Below, one piece after another: positions 11,131 through 22,599 of a DNA stretch of 64,000 nucleotides. This DNA comes from Linyphia triangularis (Eukaryota > Arthropoda > Arachnida > Araneae > Linyphiidae), in contig OZ021728.1 in assembly GCA_963978545.1 (NCBI GenBank), positions 558,001-622,000 of the forward strand. The letters run 5' to 3'. The notes beneath the pieces are model-generated. The model was not told the origin of the DNA and made no database searches. It saw only the letters and a program-made list of their open reading frames with translations. The stretch's first letter is position 1, and each line of letters starts with the position of its first letter. A program made the position numbers and the translations under genes.

Positions 11131-11316
11131 AGCTAATTCTTGCTCCTTTCACAAAGTCCATTATGTGCTCATATACAAAATAAAAACTTTTATAATGTTA
11201 GGAACAGTTATTGTGTGAGACGATGTCTTAACATTTCTATTCACTCAATCAGTTACCAAATTTTCTATTTTTCCAGTAAGAAATCAAATGTATTGTTTCA
11301 CCTTCATTATTTTTGG

Positions 11317-11318
<2 letters not shown>

Positions 11319-11403
<85 letters not shown>
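11319..11403. repeat. (AT)n microsatellite
   Basis: Pure TA dinucleotide run. The IYIY-rich frames over it are artefacts. Confidence 0.97.
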
Positions 11404-11406
<3 letters not shown>

Positions 11407-12787
11407 TTTTATGAAACTTTACAAACCTCCACTAAGCTGGGCACGAGAAAAATTCGAACCACATTTTAAACAGTGGAATCTCTCAAACGATCAATTTCTA
11501 AGAAACTAATCCGAGACTGAAAAGTGATTTTTTTTTTCACCCCCAGCTGACCTGACACGTTAGTTTGAGTGATGTTTCATCGAATGGCAACACTTGGGAC
11601 CAATCACGCCCTTAAAAACAAATTCGAATTTTCATATTCGATAAGTTAACCAAAATGTCCATTTCATTTTCCCACGAACATAGCAATTGACTGGGACGTA
11701 GCATACTCTTTATGTTCGGGAATCGCCGCTCAAATATTTATATTCCTCTTGTGCAAGAACTATTGAAAACTTACACTGCGCAGTAGTTACTTTAGAAAAG
11801 TAAAAAAAAAAAAAAGGCGAGGTATACAATACCAGCAGAATACCCGCGTCTCGCTTCGAAATTTTATCATGTGCATTTTATCAATGAAAAAATATTCATG
11901 CATTCTACATTTTCGATGTTTCATCTTTCCTTTGCGAAAATGGGTTTCTCAAAATTGGCTTACACTGTAGTTGACATTTGAAGGGGATACGAGACTTTAA
12001 ATCAGCTTTTCTGGAGGAACACCCCCGTCATTTGTTTTATAATTCGGATTGTATTGAGTGTAAGACATTGTAGAACTCATCAAAATTAGTTAGTAGAAAT
12101 TGGAATGGCTACTCTCCCTTCTAGAGTTTATCTTTTTAAATATATTGGAAGTGGGATTTTTATTCTGTACCTGTAATAATATTTGTTCGAGAGCCCTGAT
12201 ATTCCTTACATTTTCGTTTAGCTCCAAAATTCTACTTACATTTTTCGATAATTAATAAAAAACTTCAAAGATGCCCCAATTTTCCTCCAAAACCAGTGAA
12301 GAAATCCAGATAACCGTCCACAGGAAAAAATCTTTTCTGAAATTTTAATTATTAAATTTTTTGAAAATTGGCAATTTTTTTACCGGTATTGCAATATGAT
12401 TGAATAGAATGTCTGTGTTTGGAACCTATATCAGTTTTAAAAGGAATATATCTACATTTTTTTAAATTACCCTTTAAATTTTTTGGAATTATATTCCTAA
12501 ATATGTTATGATTGCACATAAAATTCTTAGGAATTATCCTTAAAATTTTCCTTTTTTTTTGGGGGGGGGGGGAATTATTCCTAAAATTCTTACCCAATTT
12601 TTTTAGATAACTGGCTGCGCTCATTGGAAGTGGCACATTCCTCGTATCGAACTTTTTGAAATTTGGTCTTCTTTGGTCTTTGAACTTCTAAAATTGATAA
12701 TACTTCATCGGAATGGTTAACTTTTCCTATGTTTGCCTTTGTGGACATGTCATGTATCAGAGTGAATATTTAAAATGTCTTCGCTCC
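11404..12787. other. Non-coding, with a Helitron 3' relic
   Basis: No gene. At about 11832-11870 the minus strand reads ...CGCGGGTATTCTGCTGG, which resembles the 3' end of the Helitron family at 19632 and 41464. An (A)n run lies near 11803 and a G run near 12561-12571. Confidence 0.45.
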
Positions 12788-12959
12788 TGATCTTGAAGAT
12801 TGGTTGGTTGTTTTCAGATTATCTGGCGGCAACACGAGGGCACCGAAACATTCATCATTAGACAAGCCAACATACATTTACATGCCTAACACGGGACTCG
12901 CTGTCCATAAGGCTAGCACGCTAACCACTATACCGTTTGGTCGGCCTTGATCTTGAAGA
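12788..12959 (-). mobile_element. tRNA-derived SINE, copy 3, with target duplication
   Basis: The SINE at 12800-12945 is flanked by direct repeats TGATCTTGAAGA (12788-12799 and 12948-12959). It shares head and body with copies 1 and 2 but has internal deletions, including loss of most of the B-box region. It inserted just upstream of an FB3 left-arm remnant. Confidence 0.8.
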
Positions 12960-12984
12960 AGTCGCTATGTTACAATCTCATATA

Positions 12985-13716
12985 TCTATATATTTAATAG
13001 GCAATACGTTTTTTGGGGTTAGTCCGTCCGCCTAAACTACTCAACCAATTTCAATGATCAAGGTGTCATTTTAAAGGAAATAAGCTGTAGATTTGCCAAA
13101 ACGTGCCAAAATAATTTATTAACACTTTATTAATTAGTTAAATTTCAATATTTTTCATCATTAAGCTACTACAAAGCCTCAATGATTTTGAATATAAGAA
13201 TGGCAACATCCTTAAGTAAACAAATCCGCTGCTCGGGGGTTCAACCAACCAACCAACCGTTGCTAATTTTAAAGCTCTTTTTAAACTCTTCTTTTCAAAG
13301 TAGATTTTTTCTGTTTTTCTGAAGCATTTTTGTATTAGAGTAATTATTATTTTGTAGTATTTCTATCCAGAAAATGCTTCGCGTTGGACGTCGTTCTCTA
13401 ACGGGGCGACTTATCAGAATAAATAAAAGATATTGGGACTTCAATGTAAGGGCATAACTAATGAAGTTTTAAGTCAGAATGTTGGCGGATAGTATATTTA
13501 ACTTTCTATTATGAAACTTGCAATTTGGGTGTTTTCTCTATTAGGCCTTCCATTAAAGTTATAAAAATTTGGTTACATTTTTTATGGCTGGCAAACCTAT
13601 TCGAGCGCAGCAAGACGTTTTAACCACAAATTCGAGCGGCAAAGCCGCTCAATCCGAGCGCAGCGAGGTGTTTGGGGGTTTGCGATCGTTAGCGAGCAGG
13701 GGGCGAAGCCCCCTAG
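12985..13716 (+). mobile_element. Non-autonomous Helitron
   Basis: It starts TCTATATATTTAATAGG after an A and ends with the hairpin GGGGGC-GAA-GCCCCC running into CTAG, then a T. A TC start, a 3' hairpin, a CTRR end and insertion between A and T are the Helitron hallmarks. No Rep/helicase gene is inside. FB3 fragments flank it (GCTATGTTACAATCTC on the left, GTGAGTAGATACGATCAC on the right). Confidence 0.7.
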
Positions 13717-14035
13717 TCTCAGTTAATTCAGAAAGTAGTGAGTAGATACGATCACTTCATGAAATGACAGAAATTGTTTTCATTTAATGTCTGTCTATTA
13801 TCAATGAAAATTAAAATAGACAAAAGGAGCTACTGCATATGCGTAAGAATTTCAAACATAAAATGAAATGTATTAGACGCTATTTTCGAGTTTTTAATTT
13901 TTGTGAAGTGATCGCACCCAAAGAGATTTTCTACAAAGTAGTTTCTAAATGCGCTGGACTAGAAGTTTGCAGGCCTTACCGCGACTTAATCTTAATGCTC
14001 CGACAGTTGCTTTGCTCATTGGTTCCCCAAAAGAA
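13717..14035. mobile_element. FB3 MITE, copy d (split by Helitron)
   Basis: It continues from the short FB3 remnant at 12966-12984 with GTGAGTAGATACGATCAC, the ATTAGACGCTATTTTCGAG centre and the arm AAAGTAGTTTCTAAATGCGC. Confidence 0.7.
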
Positions 14036-14194
14036 TAAACCTCTTCAGAATACATCGTAGCAAAGTATCGGAATTAAAAGAAAATAATACAAGTTTTATT
14101 TCATCGTAATCATTCTCGTACATATCCCAGAAGAATTCTTATCTTTCTTCAAAAATGGGCGACACGTGAAAAAGAAAAAATGAGGTAATGATTT

Positions 14195-14300
14195 TCCGTA
14201 TAAATATCGGACGCTATTTTTAAGTTTTTAATTTAAGTCATTTCATTAAGTGATCATTTTTGTCTCCAAATTGCAAGATTTCACACGATGTAAGATATCA
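14195..14300. mobile_element. FB3 MITE, copy e (right half only)
   Basis: GGACGCTATTTTTAAG then TCATTTCATTAAGTGATCATTT. The left half is missing. Confidence 0.6.
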
Positions 14301-15140
14301 AATATTCCGCCGATAAGAATCTCTTAGAAACCACATTTCGTGAAACGGGCCATTGCGTCACTTCGCTTCAATTAACGCGACAAAGTCATCTTTTTCTCAG
14401 ACTTCGACGGAATTATTTTGCGATGGATTAGAAAAGAATTTAGATTTGGGTTGTATGCTTTTGTGGGTGAATCGGGACGAAATAATGCGGATTTTTGATG
14501 GTGTTCAACCAATCGGATTTGGATATCGAGTTTTGGTGCAACACTAAGTCTATCACACAGAACAGGGAATCTTTCTGATTCTGGGAAAACAGGGAATTTT
14601 TCAAAATTTTACAAAAATCGGAGGATTATTTTGCGAAAATCAGGGAAATTTCGATGAATTTTTTACAAATTTTACTAAAATAAGGAAATTTTTCTATTGC
14701 CTCGTAAATACTCTTTCTCGTTCATCCGTATTTTGGAGCCATTTTCCCAGAGAATTGTGGTAGTAATCGTTAGAGAAGTATCATGTTATATGGTTCAAAC
14801 TTTTTGTTACTGCCAAAACTATTTAAAAAAATGCCATATTTTCTCTTTTAGCATAAAAGTTGTATTTGATTTACACATCTGAAAAAATTGGTGAAATTTG
14901 AAAAAAAAGTTTTCTTTAAAATCATGGAATTTGTAAAAAAAATCTATCGGGGAATTATCAGAGAACTTTTTTTCTTGAATTTTGTGGTTATACTTCGCAA
15001 ATAATCGCAAAGAGATTCTATGGGATTTTTCATCAAATGCGGGAATATTGCGTAAGAAGGACATTTTGTAATGTTGTAAAGAAAAAAAATCCCATCAAAT
15101 TAGATTATAAAAATAATATCTGTAAGCACACTGATACTAT
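14301..15140. repeat. Degenerate DNA transposon, shared with 45753-46150
   Basis: Segments such as CTGATTCTGGGAAAACAGGGA, GTTCATCCGTATTTTGG and GAGAATTGTGGTAGTAA recur in the same order at 45780-46150. No gene; the 64- and 81-codon frames here have no recognisable domain. Confidence 0.5.
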
Positions 15141-16540
15141 ACACTAGAGATCGGAAATATCGATATTTATTCGCTGCATGAAAAAAAATATCGATATCCT
15201 ACGTATTTCATAATTTTTTATTTGATTTTCTGTTTTCTCAAAAACGAAATTTTTAGGGGCAAATTTCTACTTTTCATGACTGCCTTTTGTAATTTGACTT
15301 CTTATAACTTTCAATTACCCATATATATGGTAATGAAAGTATAGCATTCGGTCAAAAAAAAAAATCCGATTTTTTTGTTGTTGTTGCTTTTTTCCACGTA
15401 TCGAAAAAACCTGATTTCAAAAAACTGAATGTCTGTCCGTGGGTAATTGGTCAGCATAACTCCCGGAAAAATTGACTTACGATGTTCAAATTTGGTGTGC
15501 GTGTTAGTGGGAACGTGGGTTAGCGTGTTAGTGCGCCATGGGACCTACTGTTAGGTTTTCGTCAAAATCGCGCAAGCGCCCAAGGTTGAAATCAATCAAG
15601 GTTGAAAAATTCCTGTGTTTTAGCAAATGCTAATAAACGGCTGTAACGATTTTGGTTAAAATATCTGTGCTAATGCCTCATAAAGTGTTCTAATCGTCCC
15701 CACCTACGAAATTCCCGTAGAAATGCGTAAAAAATTAAAAAATGAATGCCTTTAAAACAGAGCTCTCTGTCCTTCAGTATCGTCCATCAACGATTGATTT
15801 TTTTTCTGTTTCATGCACTAGAAATGGCACTGTAAGGTCCATCGAATAACATCGCCAATTTCGCCATTTTAGCGTTGTTTTTCCCTCATGTAAAAATCAT
15901 TTCCAAAAATGTTGTCAAATTGGCCCTTTTTATTTAAATGAGCGAAAATATGAAAATGGTAAAAAACGGTATCATCAAATTTTAATGCAATGGCCAATAT
16001 TATAGTGTAATTGAAAGTTGTGCGATGTTCCGCACCCCTATTTCCTAATGAAATAGATCTATAACAAAAAAAAAGTTATATCTTCCTTTAATTGTTGCAG
16101 GGATTTTAACAAAAATGTAGGCAATTCTCAATAGTTTTAAATGGCAAAGCTGAATACTTAGTATAATATTTTTACAATGTACATGATTGAAAAATTAACA
16201 GAGGCATGAATATATAAATAAAAAAATGTATAGGAGTCATTCTATTTGAAACGTGACCTTTACTATAGCTGAGTTACTACTTGCAAATCCAACCTACAAA
16301 ATATGATTATGAAGCGTTTGGCCAAATGTTGGTAAAATAATAGTTTATTTTGGAAAAACAACAGAACATTTTAGTGACTGTGACAGATGCCAAAATTTGA
16401 TAGAATGCATCGACATCGAATCTTTCTACCAAGTTTTAGCCCGATTGGATGGCGGCAAAGTGAGTTAATTAGGCCTCCGCAGATTCGCGACGAAATATCG
16501 CTCGCGAAACAAATTATAAACTTAAATAAAAACGCCGATT
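15141..16540. repeat. Dispersed repeat with CTTTCAATTACCCATATATGG core
   Basis: No gene. The inverted core at about 15308-15350 (CTTTCAATTACC...GGTAATGAAAG, then ATTCGGTCAAAAAA) recurs at 27862-27905, 31085-31135 and 39281-39320. The associated text (AGCATAACTCCCGGAAAAA) recurs at 21545 and 39412. The dispersed GATAGAATGCATCGACATCGA motif lies near 16398. Confidence 0.5.
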
Positions 16541-18244
16541 AGTGCGACCTCAACCATGAAAACCACGTGCCTTTCGAACCAGGGGTCAAAAACACAGAAT
16601 CGAACCAAGTCGAACACCTGGAAGGTTTTCGCTTTGAATATGGGAGCACAACTCTTTTTGAAGTTCATTTGAAAGAGACATGAAAACCTAATTAACCTAG
16701 TGCAACGAGATCTCGCTTTTCTTAAAACGATTAAGATTAATCGTTTGATAGGAATCGATGTTCCAATTGGGTTACCTGTTTCCTCTGGTCTTCATCTCGA
16801 AGGAAGGGAGAGTTAATCATCCGCTTCTTGGCGACTTTTTTATTTCTTCTCTTCTTTCTATTATTATTGTTTGGCGTGTTTTTTTGTTGGGCCGGTGAAT
16901 GTAAAACAGGTCAGATGTTATTTTTTTTACCTTGACTTTGTACCAGATGGAGATTTTTGATCTCTATCTAAATGATTTCTTCCTATTTTCAAAAGTGGTG
17001 TTTGCTTTTTTTCCCCCCCCTTTTTTCTTTTTAGTGGTAAGGGTTGATATAGGTATAGAGACTTTAGCAACAGGACAAGTAAGGAAAATGGAACGTGGAA
17101 ATCAAGGAAATTGTTAACTATTTTAAATCGGATGTTTCGAAGATTTCATAAAATACAAGGTCCGCTAAACTCATATCTTTAAATTTTTGCTTTTTTTAAA
17201 TTCATTCTGGATTTTCTAATAAAATTTTATGTATAAGTTTCGTACAGTCCTCAGAAACTACTAATTTTTTGGAAAAAAGGTTTTTAAAAATACTGTTTCT
17301 TAGTGCCCTTAAATAGTTATTTATGCAACTAAGTGCCCTTAAATAGTTGCAACTGTCATTCTTTTTCAAATGAAGTAAGAAGTTTATTTGACGAATGACC
17401 TCACTTTTCGCGATAAAGTGTTACTTTCGACACGATTTTGGATTCAAAATTATTAAAAAAAAAAACTTAATTTTTTTGCACTTTGACTTAAAAAAGTTCT
17501 TTTAACAACCACAGTAAATTTTTAATTTTTTGTTGTTTTTTAACTTATTCTACACTCAGAGAACAATTTATGCTTGTTTAAAAAAAAATTCTAACAAATA
17601 CAATATTATCCAATACTATTATAAATTCTTAGATATTCCAATAAATCCTTAAAAGATCATTTAAAAACCACGTGCAATTTTAAAATCTTCTTGTTTTCAA
17701 CTTATTTTTCATTTGCTGAACGATTTTTGCTGCCTAAAAAATCATGTTTTTACAAATATAAACATTTATTCAACATGAACACTATATTCAAATAATATAA
17801 ATACTATATAATACAAATAATATAATCACTATATATAAATAAATATATAAACATTGCCTTTGCTTCTTTAAAAGTTTAAATTTTTTAAAAATAATTTTTA
17901 AGATCCTTAAAAACAACATTTCGGATTTTTTAAAAATCATTTAGAAAATTGAGATTTTTTAAATCATATGTATTAACTTCGATTTTGTGTGTGTTTGTGG
18001 CGTGCACCGAATGTGCGGAGAAAACCCACTTGCCGTCATCCAATCAATCTGAAACTTGGCGGACAGATTCGACATCGATGACAATGCATTCCATTTCCAT
18101 TGTTGTTATCAAGAAGATGTTATATCATATGCTTAACATGAAATCCATTTTAACGCGAAGTAAAAGCAGTTCTTTGTACTTAAAACGTTAATTTATTCGT
18201 TTAACGTTAACGCGAATAATTTAAGCGGCCCCATCGACTTCCCG
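16541..18244. other. Non-coding
   Basis: No gene recognised. A small direct duplication AGTGCCCTTAAATAGTT lies near 17303 and 17331. The dispersed motif (TCTGAAACTTGGCGGACAGATTC) is near 18048. Strong AT bias from 17160 to 17950. Confidence 0.4.
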
Positions 18245-18540
18245 TTTGACTGTATTACAATCTTCTGCATTTAGGAAACTAATCTGTAGGAAACCTCCTC
18301 GACTTTTGGCAAGTACGTACGAAAATAATTACACTTAAGGAAATGACATACATTAAAAGCAGCGCTTAATATATTTTTTCTTACGCCAATGCCTATGCAG
18401 TGGCTCCCTTTGTCATTTGCTATTTTAATTTATAATAGATAGACGTTAAATGAAAACTATTTATGTCGTCATTTCCTTAAGTGATCATTTTCGTACCTAC
18501 TCACTAAATGCGAAGGAATTTTTATCGAAAATAGTTTCTA
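18245..18540. mobile_element. FB3 MITE, copy f
   Basis: Both arms (TATTACAATCTTCTGCATTTAG; AAAATAGTTTCTAA) and the centre (GCCTATGCAGTGGCTCC) are recognisable. Confidence 0.7.
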
Positions 18541-18655
18541 AGACGGTAGATCTTCACAAAGGCAATTCACCCATTTTGGCATAACCTTTTGTTCTCTACA
18601 GGCGCCAAAATGGCTGAATTGCCCAACGGTGAAGTCAAAGTGGAATCAAGCTCGT
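18541..18655. mobile_element. FB2 relic, truncated
   Basis: GACGGTAGATCTTCACA, CCATTTTGGC, TTTTGTTCTCTACAGG and GCCAAAATGG keep FB2 order, but the outer arms and part of the loop are lost. Confidence 0.65.
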
Positions 18656-19631
18656 AGCCAGGATTTTTTTCAGGGGGGGGTCGAAGATTTGATTAAGTAA
18701 GGTATACAAGGGAATAAGATTTCGGGGATCTTGTACCGTCTGTCTACGGCTCTGGGTGGAGTTAAGTATAGCAGGTTTGTAGTGCTAAAAATTTTTTTTT
18801 ACCTGTACTCAAGCTTCCCGATCGTGGATCTAACTGTAACTGGGGTTTTTTAATAATAAAATGCACAATATTTTACATAATTTACCGCACGATAAAAGCA
18901 AAATACTCTTAATTTACGGGTTTATTTTCTCACTAACTTATAATGTGCATAAAGATTTATGAGTTATTTTTAATACGTTGTTAATCTTAATTAGTAAAAA
19001 AAAAGTACCAACGCTTATCGGTCCCACTACACGCCTGTCTTTGACATCAGTAGTAACAAAATTATCAATTTTAGTACAATAATAATTTTCGTATGTAGTA
19101 ATAAATCTTTAAAAAAATACTTCCGCTTTCGAAAACTTTGAGGGCGCCTGTCTTAAAAAAGTACCTTACTAGGATTTCCTCTCAAAGTATGATTCCCCCT
19201 GCAACTGTCCTTGAATGAAACAACCTTTAATCGAGCAATGGATGTGCGACACTTTCTTCGACATTCAGCTTACCCGAGCAGCACTTTTTGTTTTTCCGCC
19301 GTCTTTTTATTGCTGTCTGTCTATGACTGGAATAACTATCGAAAAGTCTGTGGCCATGAAAATGCTTTACGAAGGATTCCCCAGAAAAGACGTCAATTTC
19401 CTGCATGCACATCCCCTATTCTAAATCGACTGCTTTGCCATCAATCAGACTTTCTGGCGGGAGATATTCTAGGGGAACATCCCACAATTTTCAATTACTC
19501 TCTAATACTGACTGTGTGTCATTTCCCGTTTTTGTATTTTCATCTTTCATTTAGCAATATTTTTTGTGATAACTTTTCAATGGGTCTAAAAAAAAAATCC
19601 GCCAAAATGATAATTTTGGCGATAGGCTTTT
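18656..19631. other. Non-coding
   Basis: No gene recognised. A 142-codon frame at 19211-19639 shows no domain, and two other frames overlap it with equal openness. Confidence 0.4.
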
Positions 19632-21105
19632 CGAGATGAATACCCGTGCTTCGCTACGAAATTTTAATGCATTATTTTAGAAATTTTTTGAAATATTTAG
19701 AAATTTTATGAAATTTAATGTGCATTATTTTAGCTAGCTGCGAGGCCGCGCTTTGTGGAAATCCGTCATTTTTGTACAGGCGGTTCCAGTTTTTAGTGCT
19801 TCGCTCGCAGGAAGGTTCATCACTATGCAAAATCAAGTTCGCTTTGTTTGCTAAAAAATTCATTGACACATAAAAACAGGCTTACTTCACAAGCATAAAC
19901 TCGCTTCACTCTCTAAAATCTAATTGCTACATTGCAAACCTTAAAAGCCTCTCCCCTGTCGAGAAACAAAATTAAAAAATCCCGTTAATATAACACCCCT
20001 TTAAGATTATTTTAACACGTGGTTGTGGAAAGCAAATTAGAAGACCAAAACTACTTATGTTGGGACATTCTGAGCTTTAGGCCTATTAAAAGTCATTTTT
20101 TATGAAAATAATGTTTAAAAAAGTTAATTAAAAAACAATTTTAAATTTTAAATTTTTTTTTGCCAGAAGTTCAATTAGAAGGCCGGAACTACTTGTATTG
20201 AAAATTTCAGAACCCAATTAGAAATCGTTTTGTAAAATATTTGTTATAATTAAAAAAAATTAATTAAAAAGCAAATAAAATTTTAAAGTTCTTTTTCCAA
20301 AAGACCAATTAGAAGGCAATAACTACTTATTTTGAAAATTTCAGAGCTGTAGCCCTATTAGAAATCCTTTTGTAAAATATATATTGATTAATTAAAAAAA
20401 TTAATTACAAAAAAACTGAATAAAAATTTAAAATTCTGTTTTTCAAAAGTCCAATAAGAAGGCCAAAACGGCTTATTTGAAACTTTCAGAGCTGTAGCCT
20501 TATTAGAAATCGTTTTTGAAAAATATTTGTTAATTATAATTAACAAGAATTAATTAAAAATAAAACAAAAACATATCCAAAATTTATAATTCTGTTTTTC
20601 AAAAGTCCAATTAGAAGTTCAAAACTACTAATGTTGAAAATTTCAGAACCGTAGCCCTATTAGAAATCGTTTTGCTGAGTATTTATTCATTAATTAAAAA
20701 AAAAAAAAACTAAACAAAAATTTAAAATTCTGTGTTTCAAAAGTCAAATTAGATAGCCAAAACTATTTATACTGAAAATTTCAGAGCTGTATCCCTATTA
20801 GAATTCGTTTTATAAAATATTTGTTATTTAATTAAAAAAAAAATTATAAAGAACTAAACAGAAATTTTAAATTCTGTTTTTCAAAAATCCCAACAGAAGG
20901 CTATAACTACGTATGTTGAAAATTTCGAAGCTATATCTCTATTTGAAGTCACTTTGTAAAAAAAAAAAATTTAAAAAGAACTAATTAAAATTTTAACATT
21001 CTGTTTAGTATATGCACAATTAGTAATTTCAGCTCTCTACTCCAATTATAAGTAGGCTTCTATAGATCTACAGACACCCACAGCTTGTTTTATTATTATT
21101 ATAGA
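19632..21105 (-). mobile_element. Helitron-like element with ~140-base internal tandem array
   Basis: On the minus strand it begins TCTATAATAATAATAAAAC (5' TC after A) and ends ...GAAGCACGGGTATTCATCTCG. The family 3' end elsewhere is ...GGGTATTC(T/A)GC(T/A)AG, so the terminal CTRR is mutated here. The interior 20040-21010 is a tandem array of about seven diverged units. Each carries TTCAGAGCTGTAGCCCTATT, then AGAAATCGTTTTGTAAAAT and an AATTAAAAA spacer. The sister element at 41464-42633 carries six such units and 29449-30127 carries three. No protein gene. Confidence 0.6.
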
Positions 21106-22007
<902 letters not shown>

Positions 22008-22020
22008 TGGGGGCTCGGCC
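22008..22020 (+). promoter_or_regulatory. Primer-binding site, tRNA-Pro-like
   Basis: TGGGGGCTCGGCC starts directly after the LTR CA end. The first ten bases equal the known tRNA-Pro primer site used by gammaretroviruses (TGGGGGCTCG...). Minus-strand DNA synthesis would start here. Confidence 0.8.
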
Positions 22021-22190
22021 TAAGGAAAAAATGGAAAGATCTTCGGCCTACAAAAGCCAACGGTAAACCTGCCGCGTGAAAAAATTGTTAGATACGGTCG
22101 CCTAGCTGCGGAGTATCAAAAAAGTAAAACTGGACACTTGCGAGTCGTCTCACCTGCACAGCAGCCCATAGAAAAGATTTCCCTATTACA

Positions 22191-22344
22191 ATCCGGCAGA
22201 AGCGAAACTACGATCCGGCAGAAGCGAAACTACGATCCGGCAGAAGCGAAACTACGATCCGGCAGAAGCGAAACTACGATCCGGCAGAAGCGAAACTACG
22301 ATCCGGCAGAAGCGAAACTACGATCCGGCAGAAGCGAAACTACG
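22191..22344 (+). repeat. 22-base x 7 tandem repeat in retroelement leader
   Basis: ATCCGGCAGAAGCGAAACTA plus CG, repeated seven times without a change. It lies between the primer site and the gag-pol start. The unit is not a multiple of three, so it is not coding. Its identity suggests recent expansion by slippage or recombination. Confidence 0.97.
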
Positions 22345-22599
22345 GGGAGCCAAAGCAGAACTGATACCTCGAACTATGCCAGCACTGGAGCATTGGGGAT
22401 GAAATGATGAAAACCTACCTGAATACTACAGACGGACTGTAAAATCAACTAAAAGAAATTGAAAAGTGCACAGGGTGCATGAAAACCGAAACGACGAGTG
22501 GAAGCAACGAGTGGCTATATCTACGGGGTTTCTATAGTGTCTGCACGGGTGTCTACACTGGATCCTGTGAGTAGAAATTTTTGATTTTTGAAACTAACC

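Noticed and set aside
11140..11509. Frames rich in IYIYIY
   Set aside because: They are read through the (AT)n microsatellite on any strand.
19211..19639. 142-codon + frame
   Set aside because: Two other frames overlap it with equal openness and no known domain was recognised.
22191..22344. CRISPR-like array
   Set aside because: Repeats are contiguous with no spacers, in a eukaryotic retroelement leader.
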